Below, in pieces: positions 42,299 through 51,337 of a stretch of 64,000 bases of DNA (positions are counted from its first letter, which is position 1; each line of letters begins with the position of its first letter). Made by a program: the position numbers and the translations under genes. The notes under the pieces were generated by a model, which saw nothing but the letters and a program-made list of their open reading frames with translations, was not told the DNA's origin and did not search any database. Source of the stretch: Pseudomonas pisciculturae (GTDB taxonomy: Bacteria; Pseudomonadota; Gammaproteobacteria; Pseudomonadales; Pseudomonadaceae); assembly GCF_015461805.1 (NCBI RefSeq), contig NZ_JACVZE010000011.1, forward strand, positions 1 to 64,000, read 5' to 3'.

Positions 42299-43552
42299 AT
42301 GGGCACGCACGTTATCAAGATGCCGGACATTGGCGAAGGCATCGCGGAAGTTGAACTGTCGGTCTGGCATGTGAAGGTCGGCGACCTGGTGGTTGAAGAC
42401 CAGGTGCTGGCGGATGTGATGACCGACAAGGCGATGGTAGACATTCCCTCGCCGGTGCACGGCAAGGTGATTTCCCTCGGCGGCGAGCCAGGTGAAGTCA
42501 TGGCGGTGGGCAGTATTTTGATCAGCATTGAAGTGGAAGGTGCGGGCAACGCCAAGGATGTGCCGGTGGTGAAGGAGGCGCCGAAGGCTGAACCTGTCGC
42601 AGAAGCCAAGCCCGCGCCAGTGGCTGAAACCAAACCAGTCATAAAGGCTGCTGCGGCGCCAGTTGCCCGCGATGCCGACGAACGCCCGCTGGCCTCCCCC
42701 GCCGTGCGCAAGCACGCATTGGATGCTGGCATTCAGTTGCGTCTGGTCCAGGGCACAGGCCCTGCGGGCCGAGTTCTCCACGAAGACCTCGACGCGTACT
42801 TGCAACAAGGCACGGCGAAGGCTTCATCCACAGCCAACCCTTACGCCGAACGCAATACCGAAGAACAGATCCCGGTGATCGGCATGCGCCGCAAGATCGC
42901 CCAGCGTATGCAGGACGCCACCCGCCGCGCCGCACATTTCAGCTACGTGGAAGAGATTGACGTCACCGCCCTGGACGAGCTGCGCGTGCACCTCAACGAA
43001 AAACACGGCGCCGCCCGCGGCAAGCTGACCCTGCTGCCGTTCATTGTGCGTGCCATGGTCGTCGCGCTGCGAGACTTCCCGCAGATCAACGCCCGTTACG
43101 ACGACGACGCCCAGGTCATCACCCGCCTCGGCGCGGTGCATGTGGGCGTCGCTACCCAGAGCGATGTTGGCCTGATGGTGCCGGTGGTTCGCCACGCCGA
43201 AGCCCGCAGCCTGTGGGGCAATGCCGAGGAAATCGCGCGTTTGGCCACGGCCGCACGCAACGGCAAGGCCAGCCGTGACGAGCTCTCCGGCTCGACCATT
43301 ACCCTGACCAGCCTGGGCGCGTTGGGCGGCATCGTCAGCACGCCGGTGCTGAACTTGCCGGAAGTGGCCATCGTCGGCGTCAACCGCATCGTTGAACGGC
43401 CGATGGTGATCAAGGGCCAGATCGTGGTGCGCAAGATGATGAACCTCTCCAGCTCGTTCGATCACCGGGTGGTCGATGGCATGGACGCGGCGCAATTCAT
43501 CCAGGCCATTCGCGGCCTGCTCGAACAACCCGCCAGCCTGTTCCTGGAGTAA
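42299..43552 (+). CDS. bkdB: Dihydrolipoyl acyltransferase (E2) of the bkd complex
   Basis: A 417-residue E2 core. One lipoyl domain (VLADVMTDKAMVDIPSPVHG, lipoyl Lys in TDKA), an Ala/Pro/Lys-rich linker, the E3-binding domain (LASPAVRKHALDAGIQLRLVQGTGPAGRVLHEDL) and a catalytic domain ending in SFDHRVVDGMDAAQFI, with the active His and Asp. It moves the branched acyl group from E1 to coenzyme A. Confidence 0.94.
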   Translation: MGTHVIKMPDIGEGIAEVELSVWHVKVGDLVVEDQVLADVMTDKAMVDIPSPVHGKVISLGGEPGEVMAVGSILISIEVEGAGNAKDVPVVKEAPKAEPVAEAKPAPVAETKPVIKAAAAPVARDADERPLASPAVRKHALDAGIQLRLVQGTGPAGRVLHEDLDAYLQQGTAKASSTANPYAERNTEEQIPVIGMRRKIAQRMQDATRRAAHFSYVEEIDVTALDELRVHLNEKHGAARGKLTLLPFIVRAMVVALRDFPQINARYDDDAQVITRLGAVHVGVATQSDVGLMVPVVRHAEARSLWGNAEEIARLATAARNGKASRDELSGSTITLTSLGALGGIVSTPVLNLPEVAIVGVNRIVERPMVIKGQIVVRKMMNLSSSFDHRVVDGMDAAQFIQAIRGLLEQPASLFLE

Positions 43553-43555
43553 GTC

Positions 43556-44935
43556 ATGTCTCAGACTTTAAATACGACGCTGCTGATTATCGGCGGCGGC
43601 CCTGGCGGGTATGTGGCCGCGATTCGGGCCGGCCAGCTCGGTATCCCGACGATCCTGGTGGAAGGCCAGGCACTGGGCGGTACCTGCCTGAATATCGGCT
43701 GCATCCCGTCCAAGGCCCTGATCCATGTGGCTGAGCAGTTCCAGCAAACCATCCACCATAGCCAGGGCTCACAACTGGGTATCGAAGTGGATGTGCCGAC
43801 CCTGGACATCCGCAAAAGCGTGGAATGGAAAGATGGCATTGTCGACCGCCTGACCACCGGTGTTGCGGCGCTGTTGAAAAAACACAAAGTGCAGGTGATC
43901 CACGGCTGGGCCAAGGTGGTGGACGGCAAGACCGTCGACGTCGGCGAGCAGCGTATCCAGTGTGAACACCTGCTGTTGGCGACCGGTTCTACCAGCGTCA
44001 ACCTGCCGATGCTGCCGATTGGCGGGCCGATCATTTCGTCCACCGAAGCGTTGGCGCCGACCCGCGTGCCTAAACGTCTGATCGTGGTGGGTGGCGGCTA
44101 TATCGGCCTGGAGCTGGGCATTGCCTACCGCAAGCTCGGCGCCGAGGTGAGTGTGGTCGAGGCGCAGGACCGTATCCTGCCGGCCTACGATGCCGAACTG
44201 ACAGCGCCTGTGAACGAATCCCTCAAGCAACTGGGCGTGAAGCTGTACCTCAAACACAGCGTCACCGGGTTTGCAGATGGCAACCTGCAAGTGCGCGACC
44301 CGAACGGCGACACCGTGTCGCTGGCCACTGATCAGGTGCTGGTGGCCGTTGGTCGAAAACCCAATACACATGGCTGGAACCTCGAAGCGCTGAACCTGAC
44401 GATGAACGGCGCAGCGATCAAGATCGACAACCATTGCCAGACCAGCATGCGCAACGTGTATGCCATCGGTGACCTGAGCGGCGAGCCGATGCTGGCCCAC
44501 CGCGCCATGGCCCAGGGTGAAATGGTCGCCGAACTGATCAGCGGCCTAACTCGTGAATTCAACCCGGCGGCGATCCCGGCAGTCTGTTTTACCGACCCGG
44601 AACTGGTGGTGGTCGGCAAGACGCCCGATGAAGCCAAGGCTGCTGGGCTGGACTGCATCGTGTCGAGCTTCCCGTTCGCCGCCAATGGCCGGGCCATGAC
44701 CCTCGAGTCGAAAACCGGGTTTGTTCGGGTGGTGGCGCGGCGCGATAACAACCTGATCGTCGGCTGGCAAGCGGTCGGGGTGGGTGTGTCGGAGCTGTCC
44801 ACCGCCTTCGGCCTGAGCCTGGAAATGGGTGCGCGCCTGGAAGATGTGGCAGGCACCATTCATGCCCATCCGACCCTTGGCGAAGCCGTGCAGGAAGCGG
44901 CTTTAAGGGCGCTGGGGCACGCGTTGCATCTGTAA
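43556..44935 (+). CDS. lpdV: Lipoamide dehydrogenase LPD-Val (E3)
   Basis: A 459-residue flavoprotein. FAD motif GGGPGGYVAAIRAGQLG, redox-active disulfide GGTCLNIGCIPSKALIH, NAD motif GGGYIGLELG, FAD motif VYAIGDL and the C-terminal catalytic HAHPTLGE. It reoxidises the lipoyl groups of BkdB. Starting 3 bp after bkdB, it is the dedicated E3 of this operon and closes it. Two REP units follow. Confidence 0.94.
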   Translation: MSQTLNTTLLIIGGGPGGYVAAIRAGQLGIPTILVEGQALGGTCLNIGCIPSKALIHVAEQFQQTIHHSQGSQLGIEVDVPTLDIRKSVEWKDGIVDRLTTGVAALLKKHKVQVIHGWAKVVDGKTVDVGEQRIQCEHLLLATGSTSVNLPMLPIGGPIISSTEALAPTRVPKRLIVVGGGYIGLELGIAYRKLGAEVSVVEAQDRILPAYDAELTAPVNESLKQLGVKLYLKHSVTGFADGNLQVRDPNGDTVSLATDQVLVAVGRKPNTHGWNLEALNLTMNGAAIKIDNHCQTSMRNVYAIGDLSGEPMLAHRAMAQGEMVAELISGLTREFNPAAIPAVCFTDPELVVVGKTPDEAKAAGLDCIVSSFPFAANGRAMTLESKTGFVRVVARRDNNLIVGWQAVGVGVSELSTAFGLSLEMGARLEDVAGTIHAHPTLGEAVQEAALRALGHALHL

Positions 44936-44940
44936 ATCCG

Positions 44941-45023
44941 TGGCGAGGCCATCGCGGGCAAGCCCGGCTCCCACAGGGGAATGCATTCCAACTGTGGGAG
45001 CTGGCTTGCCTGCGATAGCGATG
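44941..45023. repeat. Two REP units in opposite orientation
   Basis: Left unit GCGGGCAAGCCCGGCTCCCA and right unit TGTGGGAGCTGGCTTGCCTG, in the outward-facing order unlike the other doublets. Located after the bkd operon. Confidence 0.8.
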
Positions 45024-45139
45024 GATCAGCCAATACACAGGCTGAAGGTGTCCACCCGGTGGCTCCCACACAAGCCAAGAATGAAGTATTGTTGCGCCCA
45101 TTCAGAAAAAAACCGACTTGACCAACGATAGAGGGTGTC

Positions 45140-46159
45140 ATGGGTAACGAAAGCATCAATTGGGACAAGCTGGGCTTTGACTACATCAAGACCGACAAAC
45201 GGTTTATCCAGATTTTCAAAGACGGCGAGTGGCAAGAAGGCACCCTGACCGACGACAACGTGCTGCACATCAGCGAGGGCTCCACCGCCCTGCACTATGG
45301 CCAGCAATGCTTTGAAGGCCTGAAGGCCTACCGTTGCAAGGACGGTTCGATCAACCTGTTCCGCCCCGACCAGAACGCCGCCCGCATGCAACGCAGCTGC
45401 GCCCGCCTGCTGATGCCGCATGTGCCGACCGACGTGTTCATCGACGCCTGCAAACAAGTAGTCAAGGCCAACGAGCGGTTTATCCCGCCGTACGGCAGTG
45501 GCGGCGCGCTGTACCTGCGCCCGTTCGTGATCGGCACCGGTGACAACATCGGCGTGCGTACCGCACCGGAGTTCATCTTCTCCGTGTTTGCCATCCCGGT
45601 TGGCGCCTACTTCAAGGGCGGCCTGGTGCCACACAACTTCCAGATCTCCACCTTCGACCGCGCCGCGCCACAAGGCACCGGTGCCGCCAAGGTCGGTGGC
45701 AACTACGCCGCCAGCCTGATGCCAGGTTCCGAAGCCAAGAAAGCCGGCTTCGCCGATGCGATCTACCTGGACCCAATGACCCACTCCAAGATTGAAGAGG
45801 TCGGTTCGGCCAACTTCTTCGGGATCACCCACGACAACCAGTTCATCACGCCGAAGTCGCCTTCGGTACTGCCAGGCATCACCCGCCTGTCGCTGATCGA
45901 ACTGGCCAAGACCCGCCTGGGCCTGGACGTGGTTGAAGGTGAAGTGTTCATCGACAAGCTGGACCAGTTCAAGGAAGCCGGCGCCTGCGGTACCGCTGCG
46001 GTGATCTCGCCGATCGGCGGCATCCAGTACAACGGCAAGCTGCATGTGTTCCACAGCGAGACTGAAGTGGGCCCGATCACCCAGAAGCTTTATAAAGAGC
46101 TGACCGGTGTGCAGACCGGTGATGTTGAAGCGCCAGAGGGTTGGATCGTCAAGGTCTAA
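45140..46159 (+). CDS. ilvE: Branched-chain amino acid aminotransferase
   Basis: A 339-residue class IV aminotransferase. HYGQQCFEGLKAYRCKDG, LYLRPFVIGTG, the PLP lysine in GTGAAKVGGNYAASLMP and the glutamate in IEEVGSANFF are all present. It interconverts Val, Leu and Ile with their 2-keto acids, and so supplies substrates to the bkd complex just upstream. It is about 200 bp from lpdV with REP units between, so probably transcribed separately. Confidence 0.93.
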   Translation: MGNESINWDKLGFDYIKTDKRFIQIFKDGEWQEGTLTDDNVLHISEGSTALHYGQQCFEGLKAYRCKDGSINLFRPDQNAARMQRSCARLLMPHVPTDVFIDACKQVVKANERFIPPYGSGGALYLRPFVIGTGDNIGVRTAPEFIFSVFAIPVGAYFKGGLVPHNFQISTFDRAAPQGTGAAKVGGNYAASLMPGSEAKKAGFADAIYLDPMTHSKIEEVGSANFFGITHDNQFITPKSPSVLPGITRLSLIELAKTRLGLDVVEGEVFIDKLDQFKEAGACGTAAVISPIGGIQYNGKLHVFHSETEVGPITQKLYKELTGVQTGDVEAPEGWIVKV

Positions 46160-46178
46160 GCCACGCAGCGTTTACCCA

Positions 46179-46267
46179 TGTGGGAGGGGGCTTGCTCCCG
46201 ATAGCGGTGGTTCAGTCAATATTTCAGTGACTGACACTCCGCTATCGGGGGCAAGCCCCCTCCCACA
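46179..46267. repeat. REP doublet
   Basis: TGTGGGAGGGGGCTTGCTCC and a right arm of the GGGGGCAAGCCCCC form; arms differ slightly in the loop bases. Between the convergent ilvE and GNAT genes. Confidence 0.9.
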
Positions 46268-46284
46268 TTTGATCTCCGGTGTTT

Positions 46285-47169
46285 TCAGGGGATGTTCTCG
46301 ACAATCTTCTTGCCCATGCTAATCCTCGGCTCCACCCCATACCCCAACGCCTCGTAAAACCCCGTCACCGCATCATTGCCACTGGTGATCTGCAGGTTGA
46401 TCTTCATACAGCCCAAGGCCGTCAACGCCTGCTCTGCATGTCGCACCAACGAAGACCCCAGCCCATGACGCCGATAGTCGGCGTGCACCGCCACCGAATA
46501 CAGCCAACCACGATGGCCGTCGTAGCCGGCGAGAATGGTGCCGATCACGGCTTTTTTATCTGTCGCTACAAAGAACAAACCATCGTTGACGGCGAGCTTC
46601 TTGTCGATCGCCAGAGTGGGCAGGTTATGGGCGGTGTCATAGCCAAAAGCCTCCTGCCACAAAGCCACCACTTGAGCGCGATGCTGACGGTCGCGATACA
46701 GCCCAATGGGATGCCGCGACAGCAACGCCTTTTCCATCACCAGGGTACGTTCATTGCCGTGGTAAACGTCGCGCACGCTGTGAAACCCCAGCTTGGTATA
46801 GAACGGCTCGGCAGTCAGTGAAGACGGCACGCTCAGTACCGTCACGCCAGATTCGCGGGCACGCAGTTCGATCTCGATCATCAAAAGCCGACCGATCCCC
46901 TGCCCCTGCAGCGCCGGGTTGACGAACACCGAGCGCACGACGTTGGCATCCAGCGCTGCTGTGGCCACGATGACCTCGCCCTGCACCGCCACCAGCACAA
47001 CCCGTCGCTTGAGCAAGGCCAGCACCGCTTCAGGGGTGAAGTTACTGGCAACCCGGGCGATCACATCCGCCGGGTAATCCTGCGCATTGCTGCTGTGCAG
47101 GGCTGCCAGGATCACCTGGCTGATGCTTTCGGCGTCAAAGGGTTGGGCGGGGCGAACGGTGGTCGACAT
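46285..47169 (-). CDS. Tandem GNAT acetyltransferase (C-half YpeA-like)
   Basis: A 294-residue protein with two GNAT domains. The first (about residues 1-140) has the acetyl-CoA loop RSVFVNPALQGQGIGRLLM. The second (about 150-294) has YSVAVHADYRRHGLGSSLV, and GTILAGYDGHRGWLY with NDAVTGFYEALGYG, which resembles E. coli YpeA. In other bacteria the two halves are usually separate proteins. Start at 47169 (MSTTVRPAQP) is preceded by a good AGGAG-like site. Substrates are unknown. Confidence 0.82.
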   Translation of the reverse strand: MSTTVRPAQPFDAESISQVILAALHSSNAQDYPADVIARVASNFTPEAVLALLKRRVVLVAVQGEVIVATAALDANVVRSVFVNPALQGQGIGRLLMIEIELRARESGVTVLSVPSSLTAEPFYTKLGFHSVRDVYHGNERTLVMEKALLSRHPIGLYRDRQHRAQVVALWQEAFGYDTAHNLPTLAIDKKLAVNDGLFFVATDKKAVIGTILAGYDGHRGWLYSVAVHADYRRHGLGSSLVRHAEQALTALGCMKINLQITSGNDAVTGFYEALGYGVEPRISMGKKIVENIP

Positions 47170-47216
47170 GCAGGGCTCCTTGCTGAAAACAGATATCAAA
47201 ACCACCCCCATACTAA

Positions 47217-47305
47217 TGTGGGAGCTGGCTTGCCTGCGATAGCGGTCTGTCAGTCAACACATCTGGCACTGATACACCGCCATCGGGGGCAAGCCCCCTC
47301 CCACA
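47217..47305. repeat. Chimeric REP doublet
   Basis: Left arm TGTGGGAGCTGGCTTGCCTG, right arm of the GGGGGCAAGCCCCC subtype. The two arms come from different REP subtypes, so they pair only in part. Confidence 0.85.
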
Positions 47306-47457
47306 TTTGACTGCATTTCAAAGCCGGCAGCCGATTCGGTTGTACCACCTCCCCTTTCAGCTTTCCCGGCTGAGCGCCCCCGCTGTTTCAGCCGGGATTC
47401 ATCCCGCACAACCGACAAAATACTCCTCACCGCCCAACCCCATGGACCCGTGCCCCC

Positions 47458-48384
47458 ATGCAAACCACCAACACCGTCTTGATGATCCGCCCGGCGCGCT
47501 TTGCCTTCAACCCGGACACCGCGATCAACAACCGCTTCCAGCGCCAGCCCCTCGACCCGCTCGGCGCGCAACAGAAAGCGCTGCAAGAGTTCGACGGTTA
47601 TGTCGACACCCTGCGCCAGCATGGCGTGGAAGTGTTGGTGGTACAGGACACGCCTGCGCCCCACACCCCCGACTCGATCTTCCCCAATAACTGGTGGAGC
47701 AGCCACGCCGACGGCAGCCTGGTGCTGTACCCGATGGAAGGCCAGAACCGCCGGCTGGAACGCGACAAAGGCGTGCTTCAAGTGCTGGAACAACGTTTTG
47801 CGATCAACAGCACCATCGACCTGAGCCACCTGGAGCAACAGAACATCTTCCTCGAAGGCACCGGCAGCATGGTGCTCGACCGTCAACACCGCATCAGCTA
47901 CGCCTGCCACTCCGGGCGCACCCACCACGACGCCCTGCGCCAGTTCGCCGAACGCCTCGACTATCAGCTCTGCGTATTCCACGCCGTCGACCGCCACCAC
48001 GCGCCGATCTACCACAGCAACGTGATGATGAGCGTGGGCCGCGACCTCTCGGTGGTGTGCCTGCAAGCCTTGCCCGATGCCGATGAGCGCCTGGCCCTGG
48101 AGCGCTCCCTGCGCGACACCGGCAAAGACATCCTTGCCCTGAACTTCGACCAACTCGAAGCCTTCGCCGGCAACATGCTTGAAGTGCACGACCGCGACGG
48201 GCAGCCGTTGCTGGTGATGTCTGCCAGCGCCTGGGGCGCCCTGCAACCGGCGCAGCGCCAGCATGTCGAGCGCCACACGCGACCAGTGGTGGTGAACATC
48301 GACAACATCGAACGCATCGGCGGTGGCAGTGCCCGCTGCATGTTGGCGGAAGTGCACCTGCCTGCCCGCCCCTCATTTCAATAA
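47458..48384 (+). CDS. ctlX: Citrulline utilization hydrolase CtlX
   Basis: A 308-residue amidinotransferase/arginine deiminase-superfamily enzyme. Segments include SIFPNNWWSSHADGSLVLYPM, FLEGTGSMVLDRQHR (active acidic residue), YHSNVMMSVG (His) and the nucleophile C294 in GGGSARCMLAEVH. CtlX proteins hydrolyse citrulline to ornithine, CO2 and ammonia. Here it lies 11 bp before ornithine cyclodeaminase, which would carry ornithine on to proline. Confidence 0.87.
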   Translation: MQTTNTVLMIRPARFAFNPDTAINNRFQRQPLDPLGAQQKALQEFDGYVDTLRQHGVEVLVVQDTPAPHTPDSIFPNNWWSSHADGSLVLYPMEGQNRRLERDKGVLQVLEQRFAINSTIDLSHLEQQNIFLEGTGSMVLDRQHRISYACHSGRTHHDALRQFAERLDYQLCVFHAVDRHHAPIYHSNVMMSVGRDLSVVCLQALPDADERLALERSLRDTGKDILALNFDQLEAFAGNMLEVHDRDGQPLLVMSASAWGALQPAQRQHVERHTRPVVVNIDNIERIGGGSARCMLAEVHLPARPSFQ

Positions 48385-48395
48385 GGAGTCTTGCC

Positions 48396-49442
48396 ATGAC
48401 CCGTTATATCGACGTCAACGACCTCAGCTACCTGGTTTCGCAAAAAAGCCTGCAAACCTGCATCAGCGAAATGGCCGAGTACATCCGCGCCGACTACCTG
48501 CGCTGGCAGGACTTCGAAAAGTGCGCACGCCTGGCCAACCACTCGCCCGATGGCGTGATTGAGCTGATGCCGGTGTCGGATGCGTCGCTGTACGCCTTCA
48601 AGTATGTAAACGGCCACCCAAAAAACACCCTGGCCGGGATGCTCACGGTCATGGCCTTCGGCGCCCTGGGGGATGTGGACACCGGCAAGCCCGTGCTGCT
48701 GGCGGAAATGACCCTGACCACCGCGATCCGTACCGCCGCCACCTCGGCCCTGGTGGCACGCTACCTGGCCCGCGACAACAGCCGCAGCATGGCGCTGATC
48801 GGCAACGGTTCCCAGAGTGAATTCCAGGCGCTGGCCTTCCACGCCATGCTCGGCATCAATGAGATTCGCCTGTTCGACATCGACGCCAAGGCTACCGCCA
48901 AGCTGGCAGCCAACCTCAAGGCGTTCCCGGCGATCAAGGTCATTGTGGCCGCCAGCGTGGCCGACGCGGTGAAAGGTGCAGACATCGTCACCACCGTCAC
49001 GGCCGATAAAGCGTACGCCACCATCCTGACCGACGAGATGATCGAGCCCGGCATGCACCTCAACGCCGTGGGCGGCGACTGCCCCGGCAAAACCGAGCTG
49101 GACCGACGTATCGTTGAACGCGCCCGGGTGATCGTCGAGTACGAGCCACAAAGCCGTATTGAAGGTGAGATCCAGCATATGCCTGAAGACTCGCCGGTGA
49201 CGGAGCTGTGGCAAGTGATCAACGGCCAGCAACCCGGGCGTGAGAACGCACGCCAAATCACCCTGTTCGACTCCGTGGGCTTTGCCATCGAAGACTACTC
49301 GGCCCTGCGGTATGTGCTGGACGTCGCCAAAGCACTCGATATCGGTAGCGAACTGGAGCTGGTGCCCGACCTGGCCGACCCCAAAGATCTGTTTGCGCGC
49401 CTGGCCCAGCAACCAGCGCTACAGCACAAAAAGCGCGCCTGA
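48396..49442 (+). CDS. Ornithine cyclodeaminase
   Basis: A 348-residue member of the mu-crystallin/ornithine cyclodeaminase family that converts L-ornithine to L-proline and ammonia with NAD as internal cofactor. Seen are the NAD-binding ALIGNGSQSEFQALAF followed by IRLFDIDAKAT, TTVTADKAYATIL and the catalytic-Asp region LNAVGGDCPGKTELD. It forms a two-gene unit with ctlX. Confidence 0.9.
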   Translation: MTRYIDVNDLSYLVSQKSLQTCISEMAEYIRADYLRWQDFEKCARLANHSPDGVIELMPVSDASLYAFKYVNGHPKNTLAGMLTVMAFGALGDVDTGKPVLLAEMTLTTAIRTAATSALVARYLARDNSRSMALIGNGSQSEFQALAFHAMLGINEIRLFDIDAKATAKLAANLKAFPAIKVIVAASVADAVKGADIVTTVTADKAYATILTDEMIEPGMHLNAVGGDCPGKTELDRRIVERARVIVEYEPQSRIEGEIQHMPEDSPVTELWQVINGQQPGRENARQITLFDSVGFAIEDYSALRYVLDVAKALDIGSELELVPDLADPKDLFARLAQQPALQHKKRA

Positions 49443-49688
49443 GACCGCTCTGGTCTGCCCCTTTGCGTGGGGGGCGGGCCAGATTCAGCGAACCGCAAAG
49501 CCGATTCAGCGGGTTCCACAGCCGATTCCGCTGCATTGCACTTTTTAACAGCGCAATTTGCGCTTCGTGCGAGGGGTAAACGACACAAAAAACGCACCAC
49601 CATGAAGCATTCTCTCCCCCAACAAAAACGATTTGTTTCAACCTTATTACTGCCCCTGACATCAATTACAAAATATAGGGACCACACC

Positions 49689-50468
49689 ATGACTCCATTG
49701 CGATCACTGTTCGCTGCGTTGCTGTTGCCACTGTGCGCCACTGCCGCCCAGGCCCAAGAGTGGAAAGAAATCCGCTTTGGCGTATTCCCCGAATACCCGC
49801 CTTTCGAATCCGTGGCCGCCGACGGCAGCCTGCAAGGCTTCGATATCGAATTGGGCAACGCCATCTGCGCCAAGCTCGAAGTCAAATGCACCTGGGTACA
49901 CAACGAATTCGACGGCATGATCCCGGCCCTGCGCGCACGCAAGTTCGACGCCATCATGTCGTCCATGGCCGTGACCCCGGCGCGTGAAAAAGTTATCGAC
50001 TTCACCGACCGCCTGTTCCTCAGCCCGACGTCGGTGATCACCCGCAAAAGCGCCGAGTTTGGCGACACACCTGAATCGCTCAAAGGCAGGCAAGTCGGCG
50101 TGCTGCAAGGCTCGTTGCAAGAAGCCTATGCCCGTGCGCACCTGGCCAAGCTTGGCGCGCAGATCAAGGCGTACCAGTCCCAGGAACAGAACTACGCCGA
50201 CCTGCAGAACGGGCGCCTCGACGCGACCCTGACCGACAAGCTCGAAGCCCAGCTCAACTTCCTGTCCAAGCCCGAAGGCGCCGACTTCAAGACCGGCCCG
50301 GCGTTCAAAGACCCGACTTTGCCGCTGGACATCGCCATGGGCCTGCGCAAGAACGACCAGGACCTGCGTACGCTGATCAATAAGGGCATTGCGGCCGTGC
50401 AGGCGGATGGCACTTACGCGCAGATCCAGAAGAAGTACTTCGGGGATCAGGACATCTACAACGAGTAA
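49689..50468 (+). CDS. Polar amino acid ABC transporter, substrate-binding protein
   Basis: A 259-residue periplasmic protein with signal peptide MTPLRSLFAALLLPLCATAAQA and family 3 motifs: IRFGVFPEYPPFESVAADG, GFDIELGNAICAKL, FDGMIPALRARKFDAIMSSMAVTPAREKVIDFTD. It resembles lysine/arginine/ornithine-binding proteins. With the adjacent CtlX and cyclodeaminase genes a citrulline, ornithine or arginine ligand is likely. The 246-bp gap before it holds an A/T-rich stretch just upstream of the start, which may contain a promoter. Confidence 0.87.
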   Translation: MTPLRSLFAALLLPLCATAAQAQEWKEIRFGVFPEYPPFESVAADGSLQGFDIELGNAICAKLEVKCTWVHNEFDGMIPALRARKFDAIMSSMAVTPAREKVIDFTDRLFLSPTSVITRKSAEFGDTPESLKGRQVGVLQGSLQEAYARAHLAKLGAQIKAYQSQEQNYADLQNGRLDATLTDKLEAQLNFLSKPEGADFKTGPAFKDPTLPLDIAMGLRKNDQDLRTLINKGIAAVQADGTYAQIQKKYFGDQDIYNE

Positions 50469-50498
50469 TGCCACTGCCTTCCAGTGGGCACTGGCTTT

Positions 50499-50587
50499 GG
50501 TGGGAGGGGGCTTGCCCCCGATAGCGGTGGGTCAGCTGATACACCTGTTACTGACACACCCTCATCGGGGGCAAGCCCCCTCCCACA
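50499..50587. repeat. REP doublet inside an ABC operon
   Basis: GGTGGGAGGGGGCTTGCCCC and complement between the binding protein and the first permease. It may lower expression of the membrane parts relative to the binding protein. Confidence 0.9.
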
Positions 50588-50635
50588 AAAAGCCTCTTGC
50601 ACAATAAATCTGTGCGCTCCATCGAGATGCTTCCC

Positions 50636-51337
50636 ATGAATGAACTCCTCAACCTGCAAGGCTACGGCCCCATGCTGGCCCAGGGTGCCTGGATGACGCT
50701 CAAGCTCGCGTTCCTCGCCCTGGCCCTGAGCCTCACCCTCGGCCTGATCGCCGCTGGCGCCAAACTCTCCAGCGCTAAATGGCTGCGGGTTCCGGCCACG
50801 CTCTACACCACGCTGATTCGCAGCGTGCCAGACCTGGTGCTGATCCTGCTGATCTTCTACAGCCTGCAACTGTGGCTCAACGACCTGACCGAAATGTTTG
50901 GCTGGGACTACTTTGAAATCGACCCCTTTACCGCCGGTGTAGTGACCCTGGGGTTTATCTACGGCGCGTATTTCACCGAGAACTTCCGAGGCGCGATCCT
51001 CAGCGTGCCGGTGGGCCAGCTGGAGGCCGCCACTGCCTACGGTTTGAGCCGCTGGCAGCGATTTCACCTGGTGCTGTTCCCGCAGCTGATGCGCTTTGCC
51101 CTGCCGGGCCTGGGCAATAACTGGCTGGTGCTGCTCAAGAGCACGGCGCTGGTGTCGATCATCGGCCTGTCGGATTTGGTCAAGGCTGCGCAAAACGCCG
51201 GCAAGACCACCAACGAGCCGTTGTATTTCCTGATCCTCGCGGGCCTGGTCTACCTGGTGATCACCACCCTCTCCAACCGCATCTTCAAGCGCCTCGAACG
51301 GCGCTATAACCTCGGCATCAAGGGGATGGCGCGATGA
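50636..51337 (+). CDS. Polar amino acid ABC transporter permease (HisQ-like)
   Basis: A 233-residue inner-membrane permease with five helices. The EAA loop is GQLEAATAYGLSRWQRFHLVLFPQ, and RSVPDLVLILLIFYSLQLWL follows helix 2. It forms the channel with the next gene, whose start overlaps its stop (ATGA). ATG 50627 is a possible alternative start. Confidence 0.87.
   Translation: MNELLNLQGYGPMLAQGAWMTLKLAFLALALSLTLGLIAAGAKLSSAKWLRVPATLYTTLIRSVPDLVLILLIFYSLQLWLNDLTEMFGWDYFEIDPFTAGVVTLGFIYGAYFTENFRGAILSVPVGQLEAATAYGLSRWQRFHLVLFPQLMRFALPGLGNNWLVLLKSTALVSIIGLSDLVKAAQNAGKTTNEPLYFLILAGLVYLVITTLSNRIFKRLERRYNLGIKGMAR

Noticed and set aside
50471..50487. Terminator after the binding protein gene
   Set aside because: CCACTG/CAGTGG forms only a 6-bp stem and is not followed by T residues; the REP behind it is the more likely transcript barrier.
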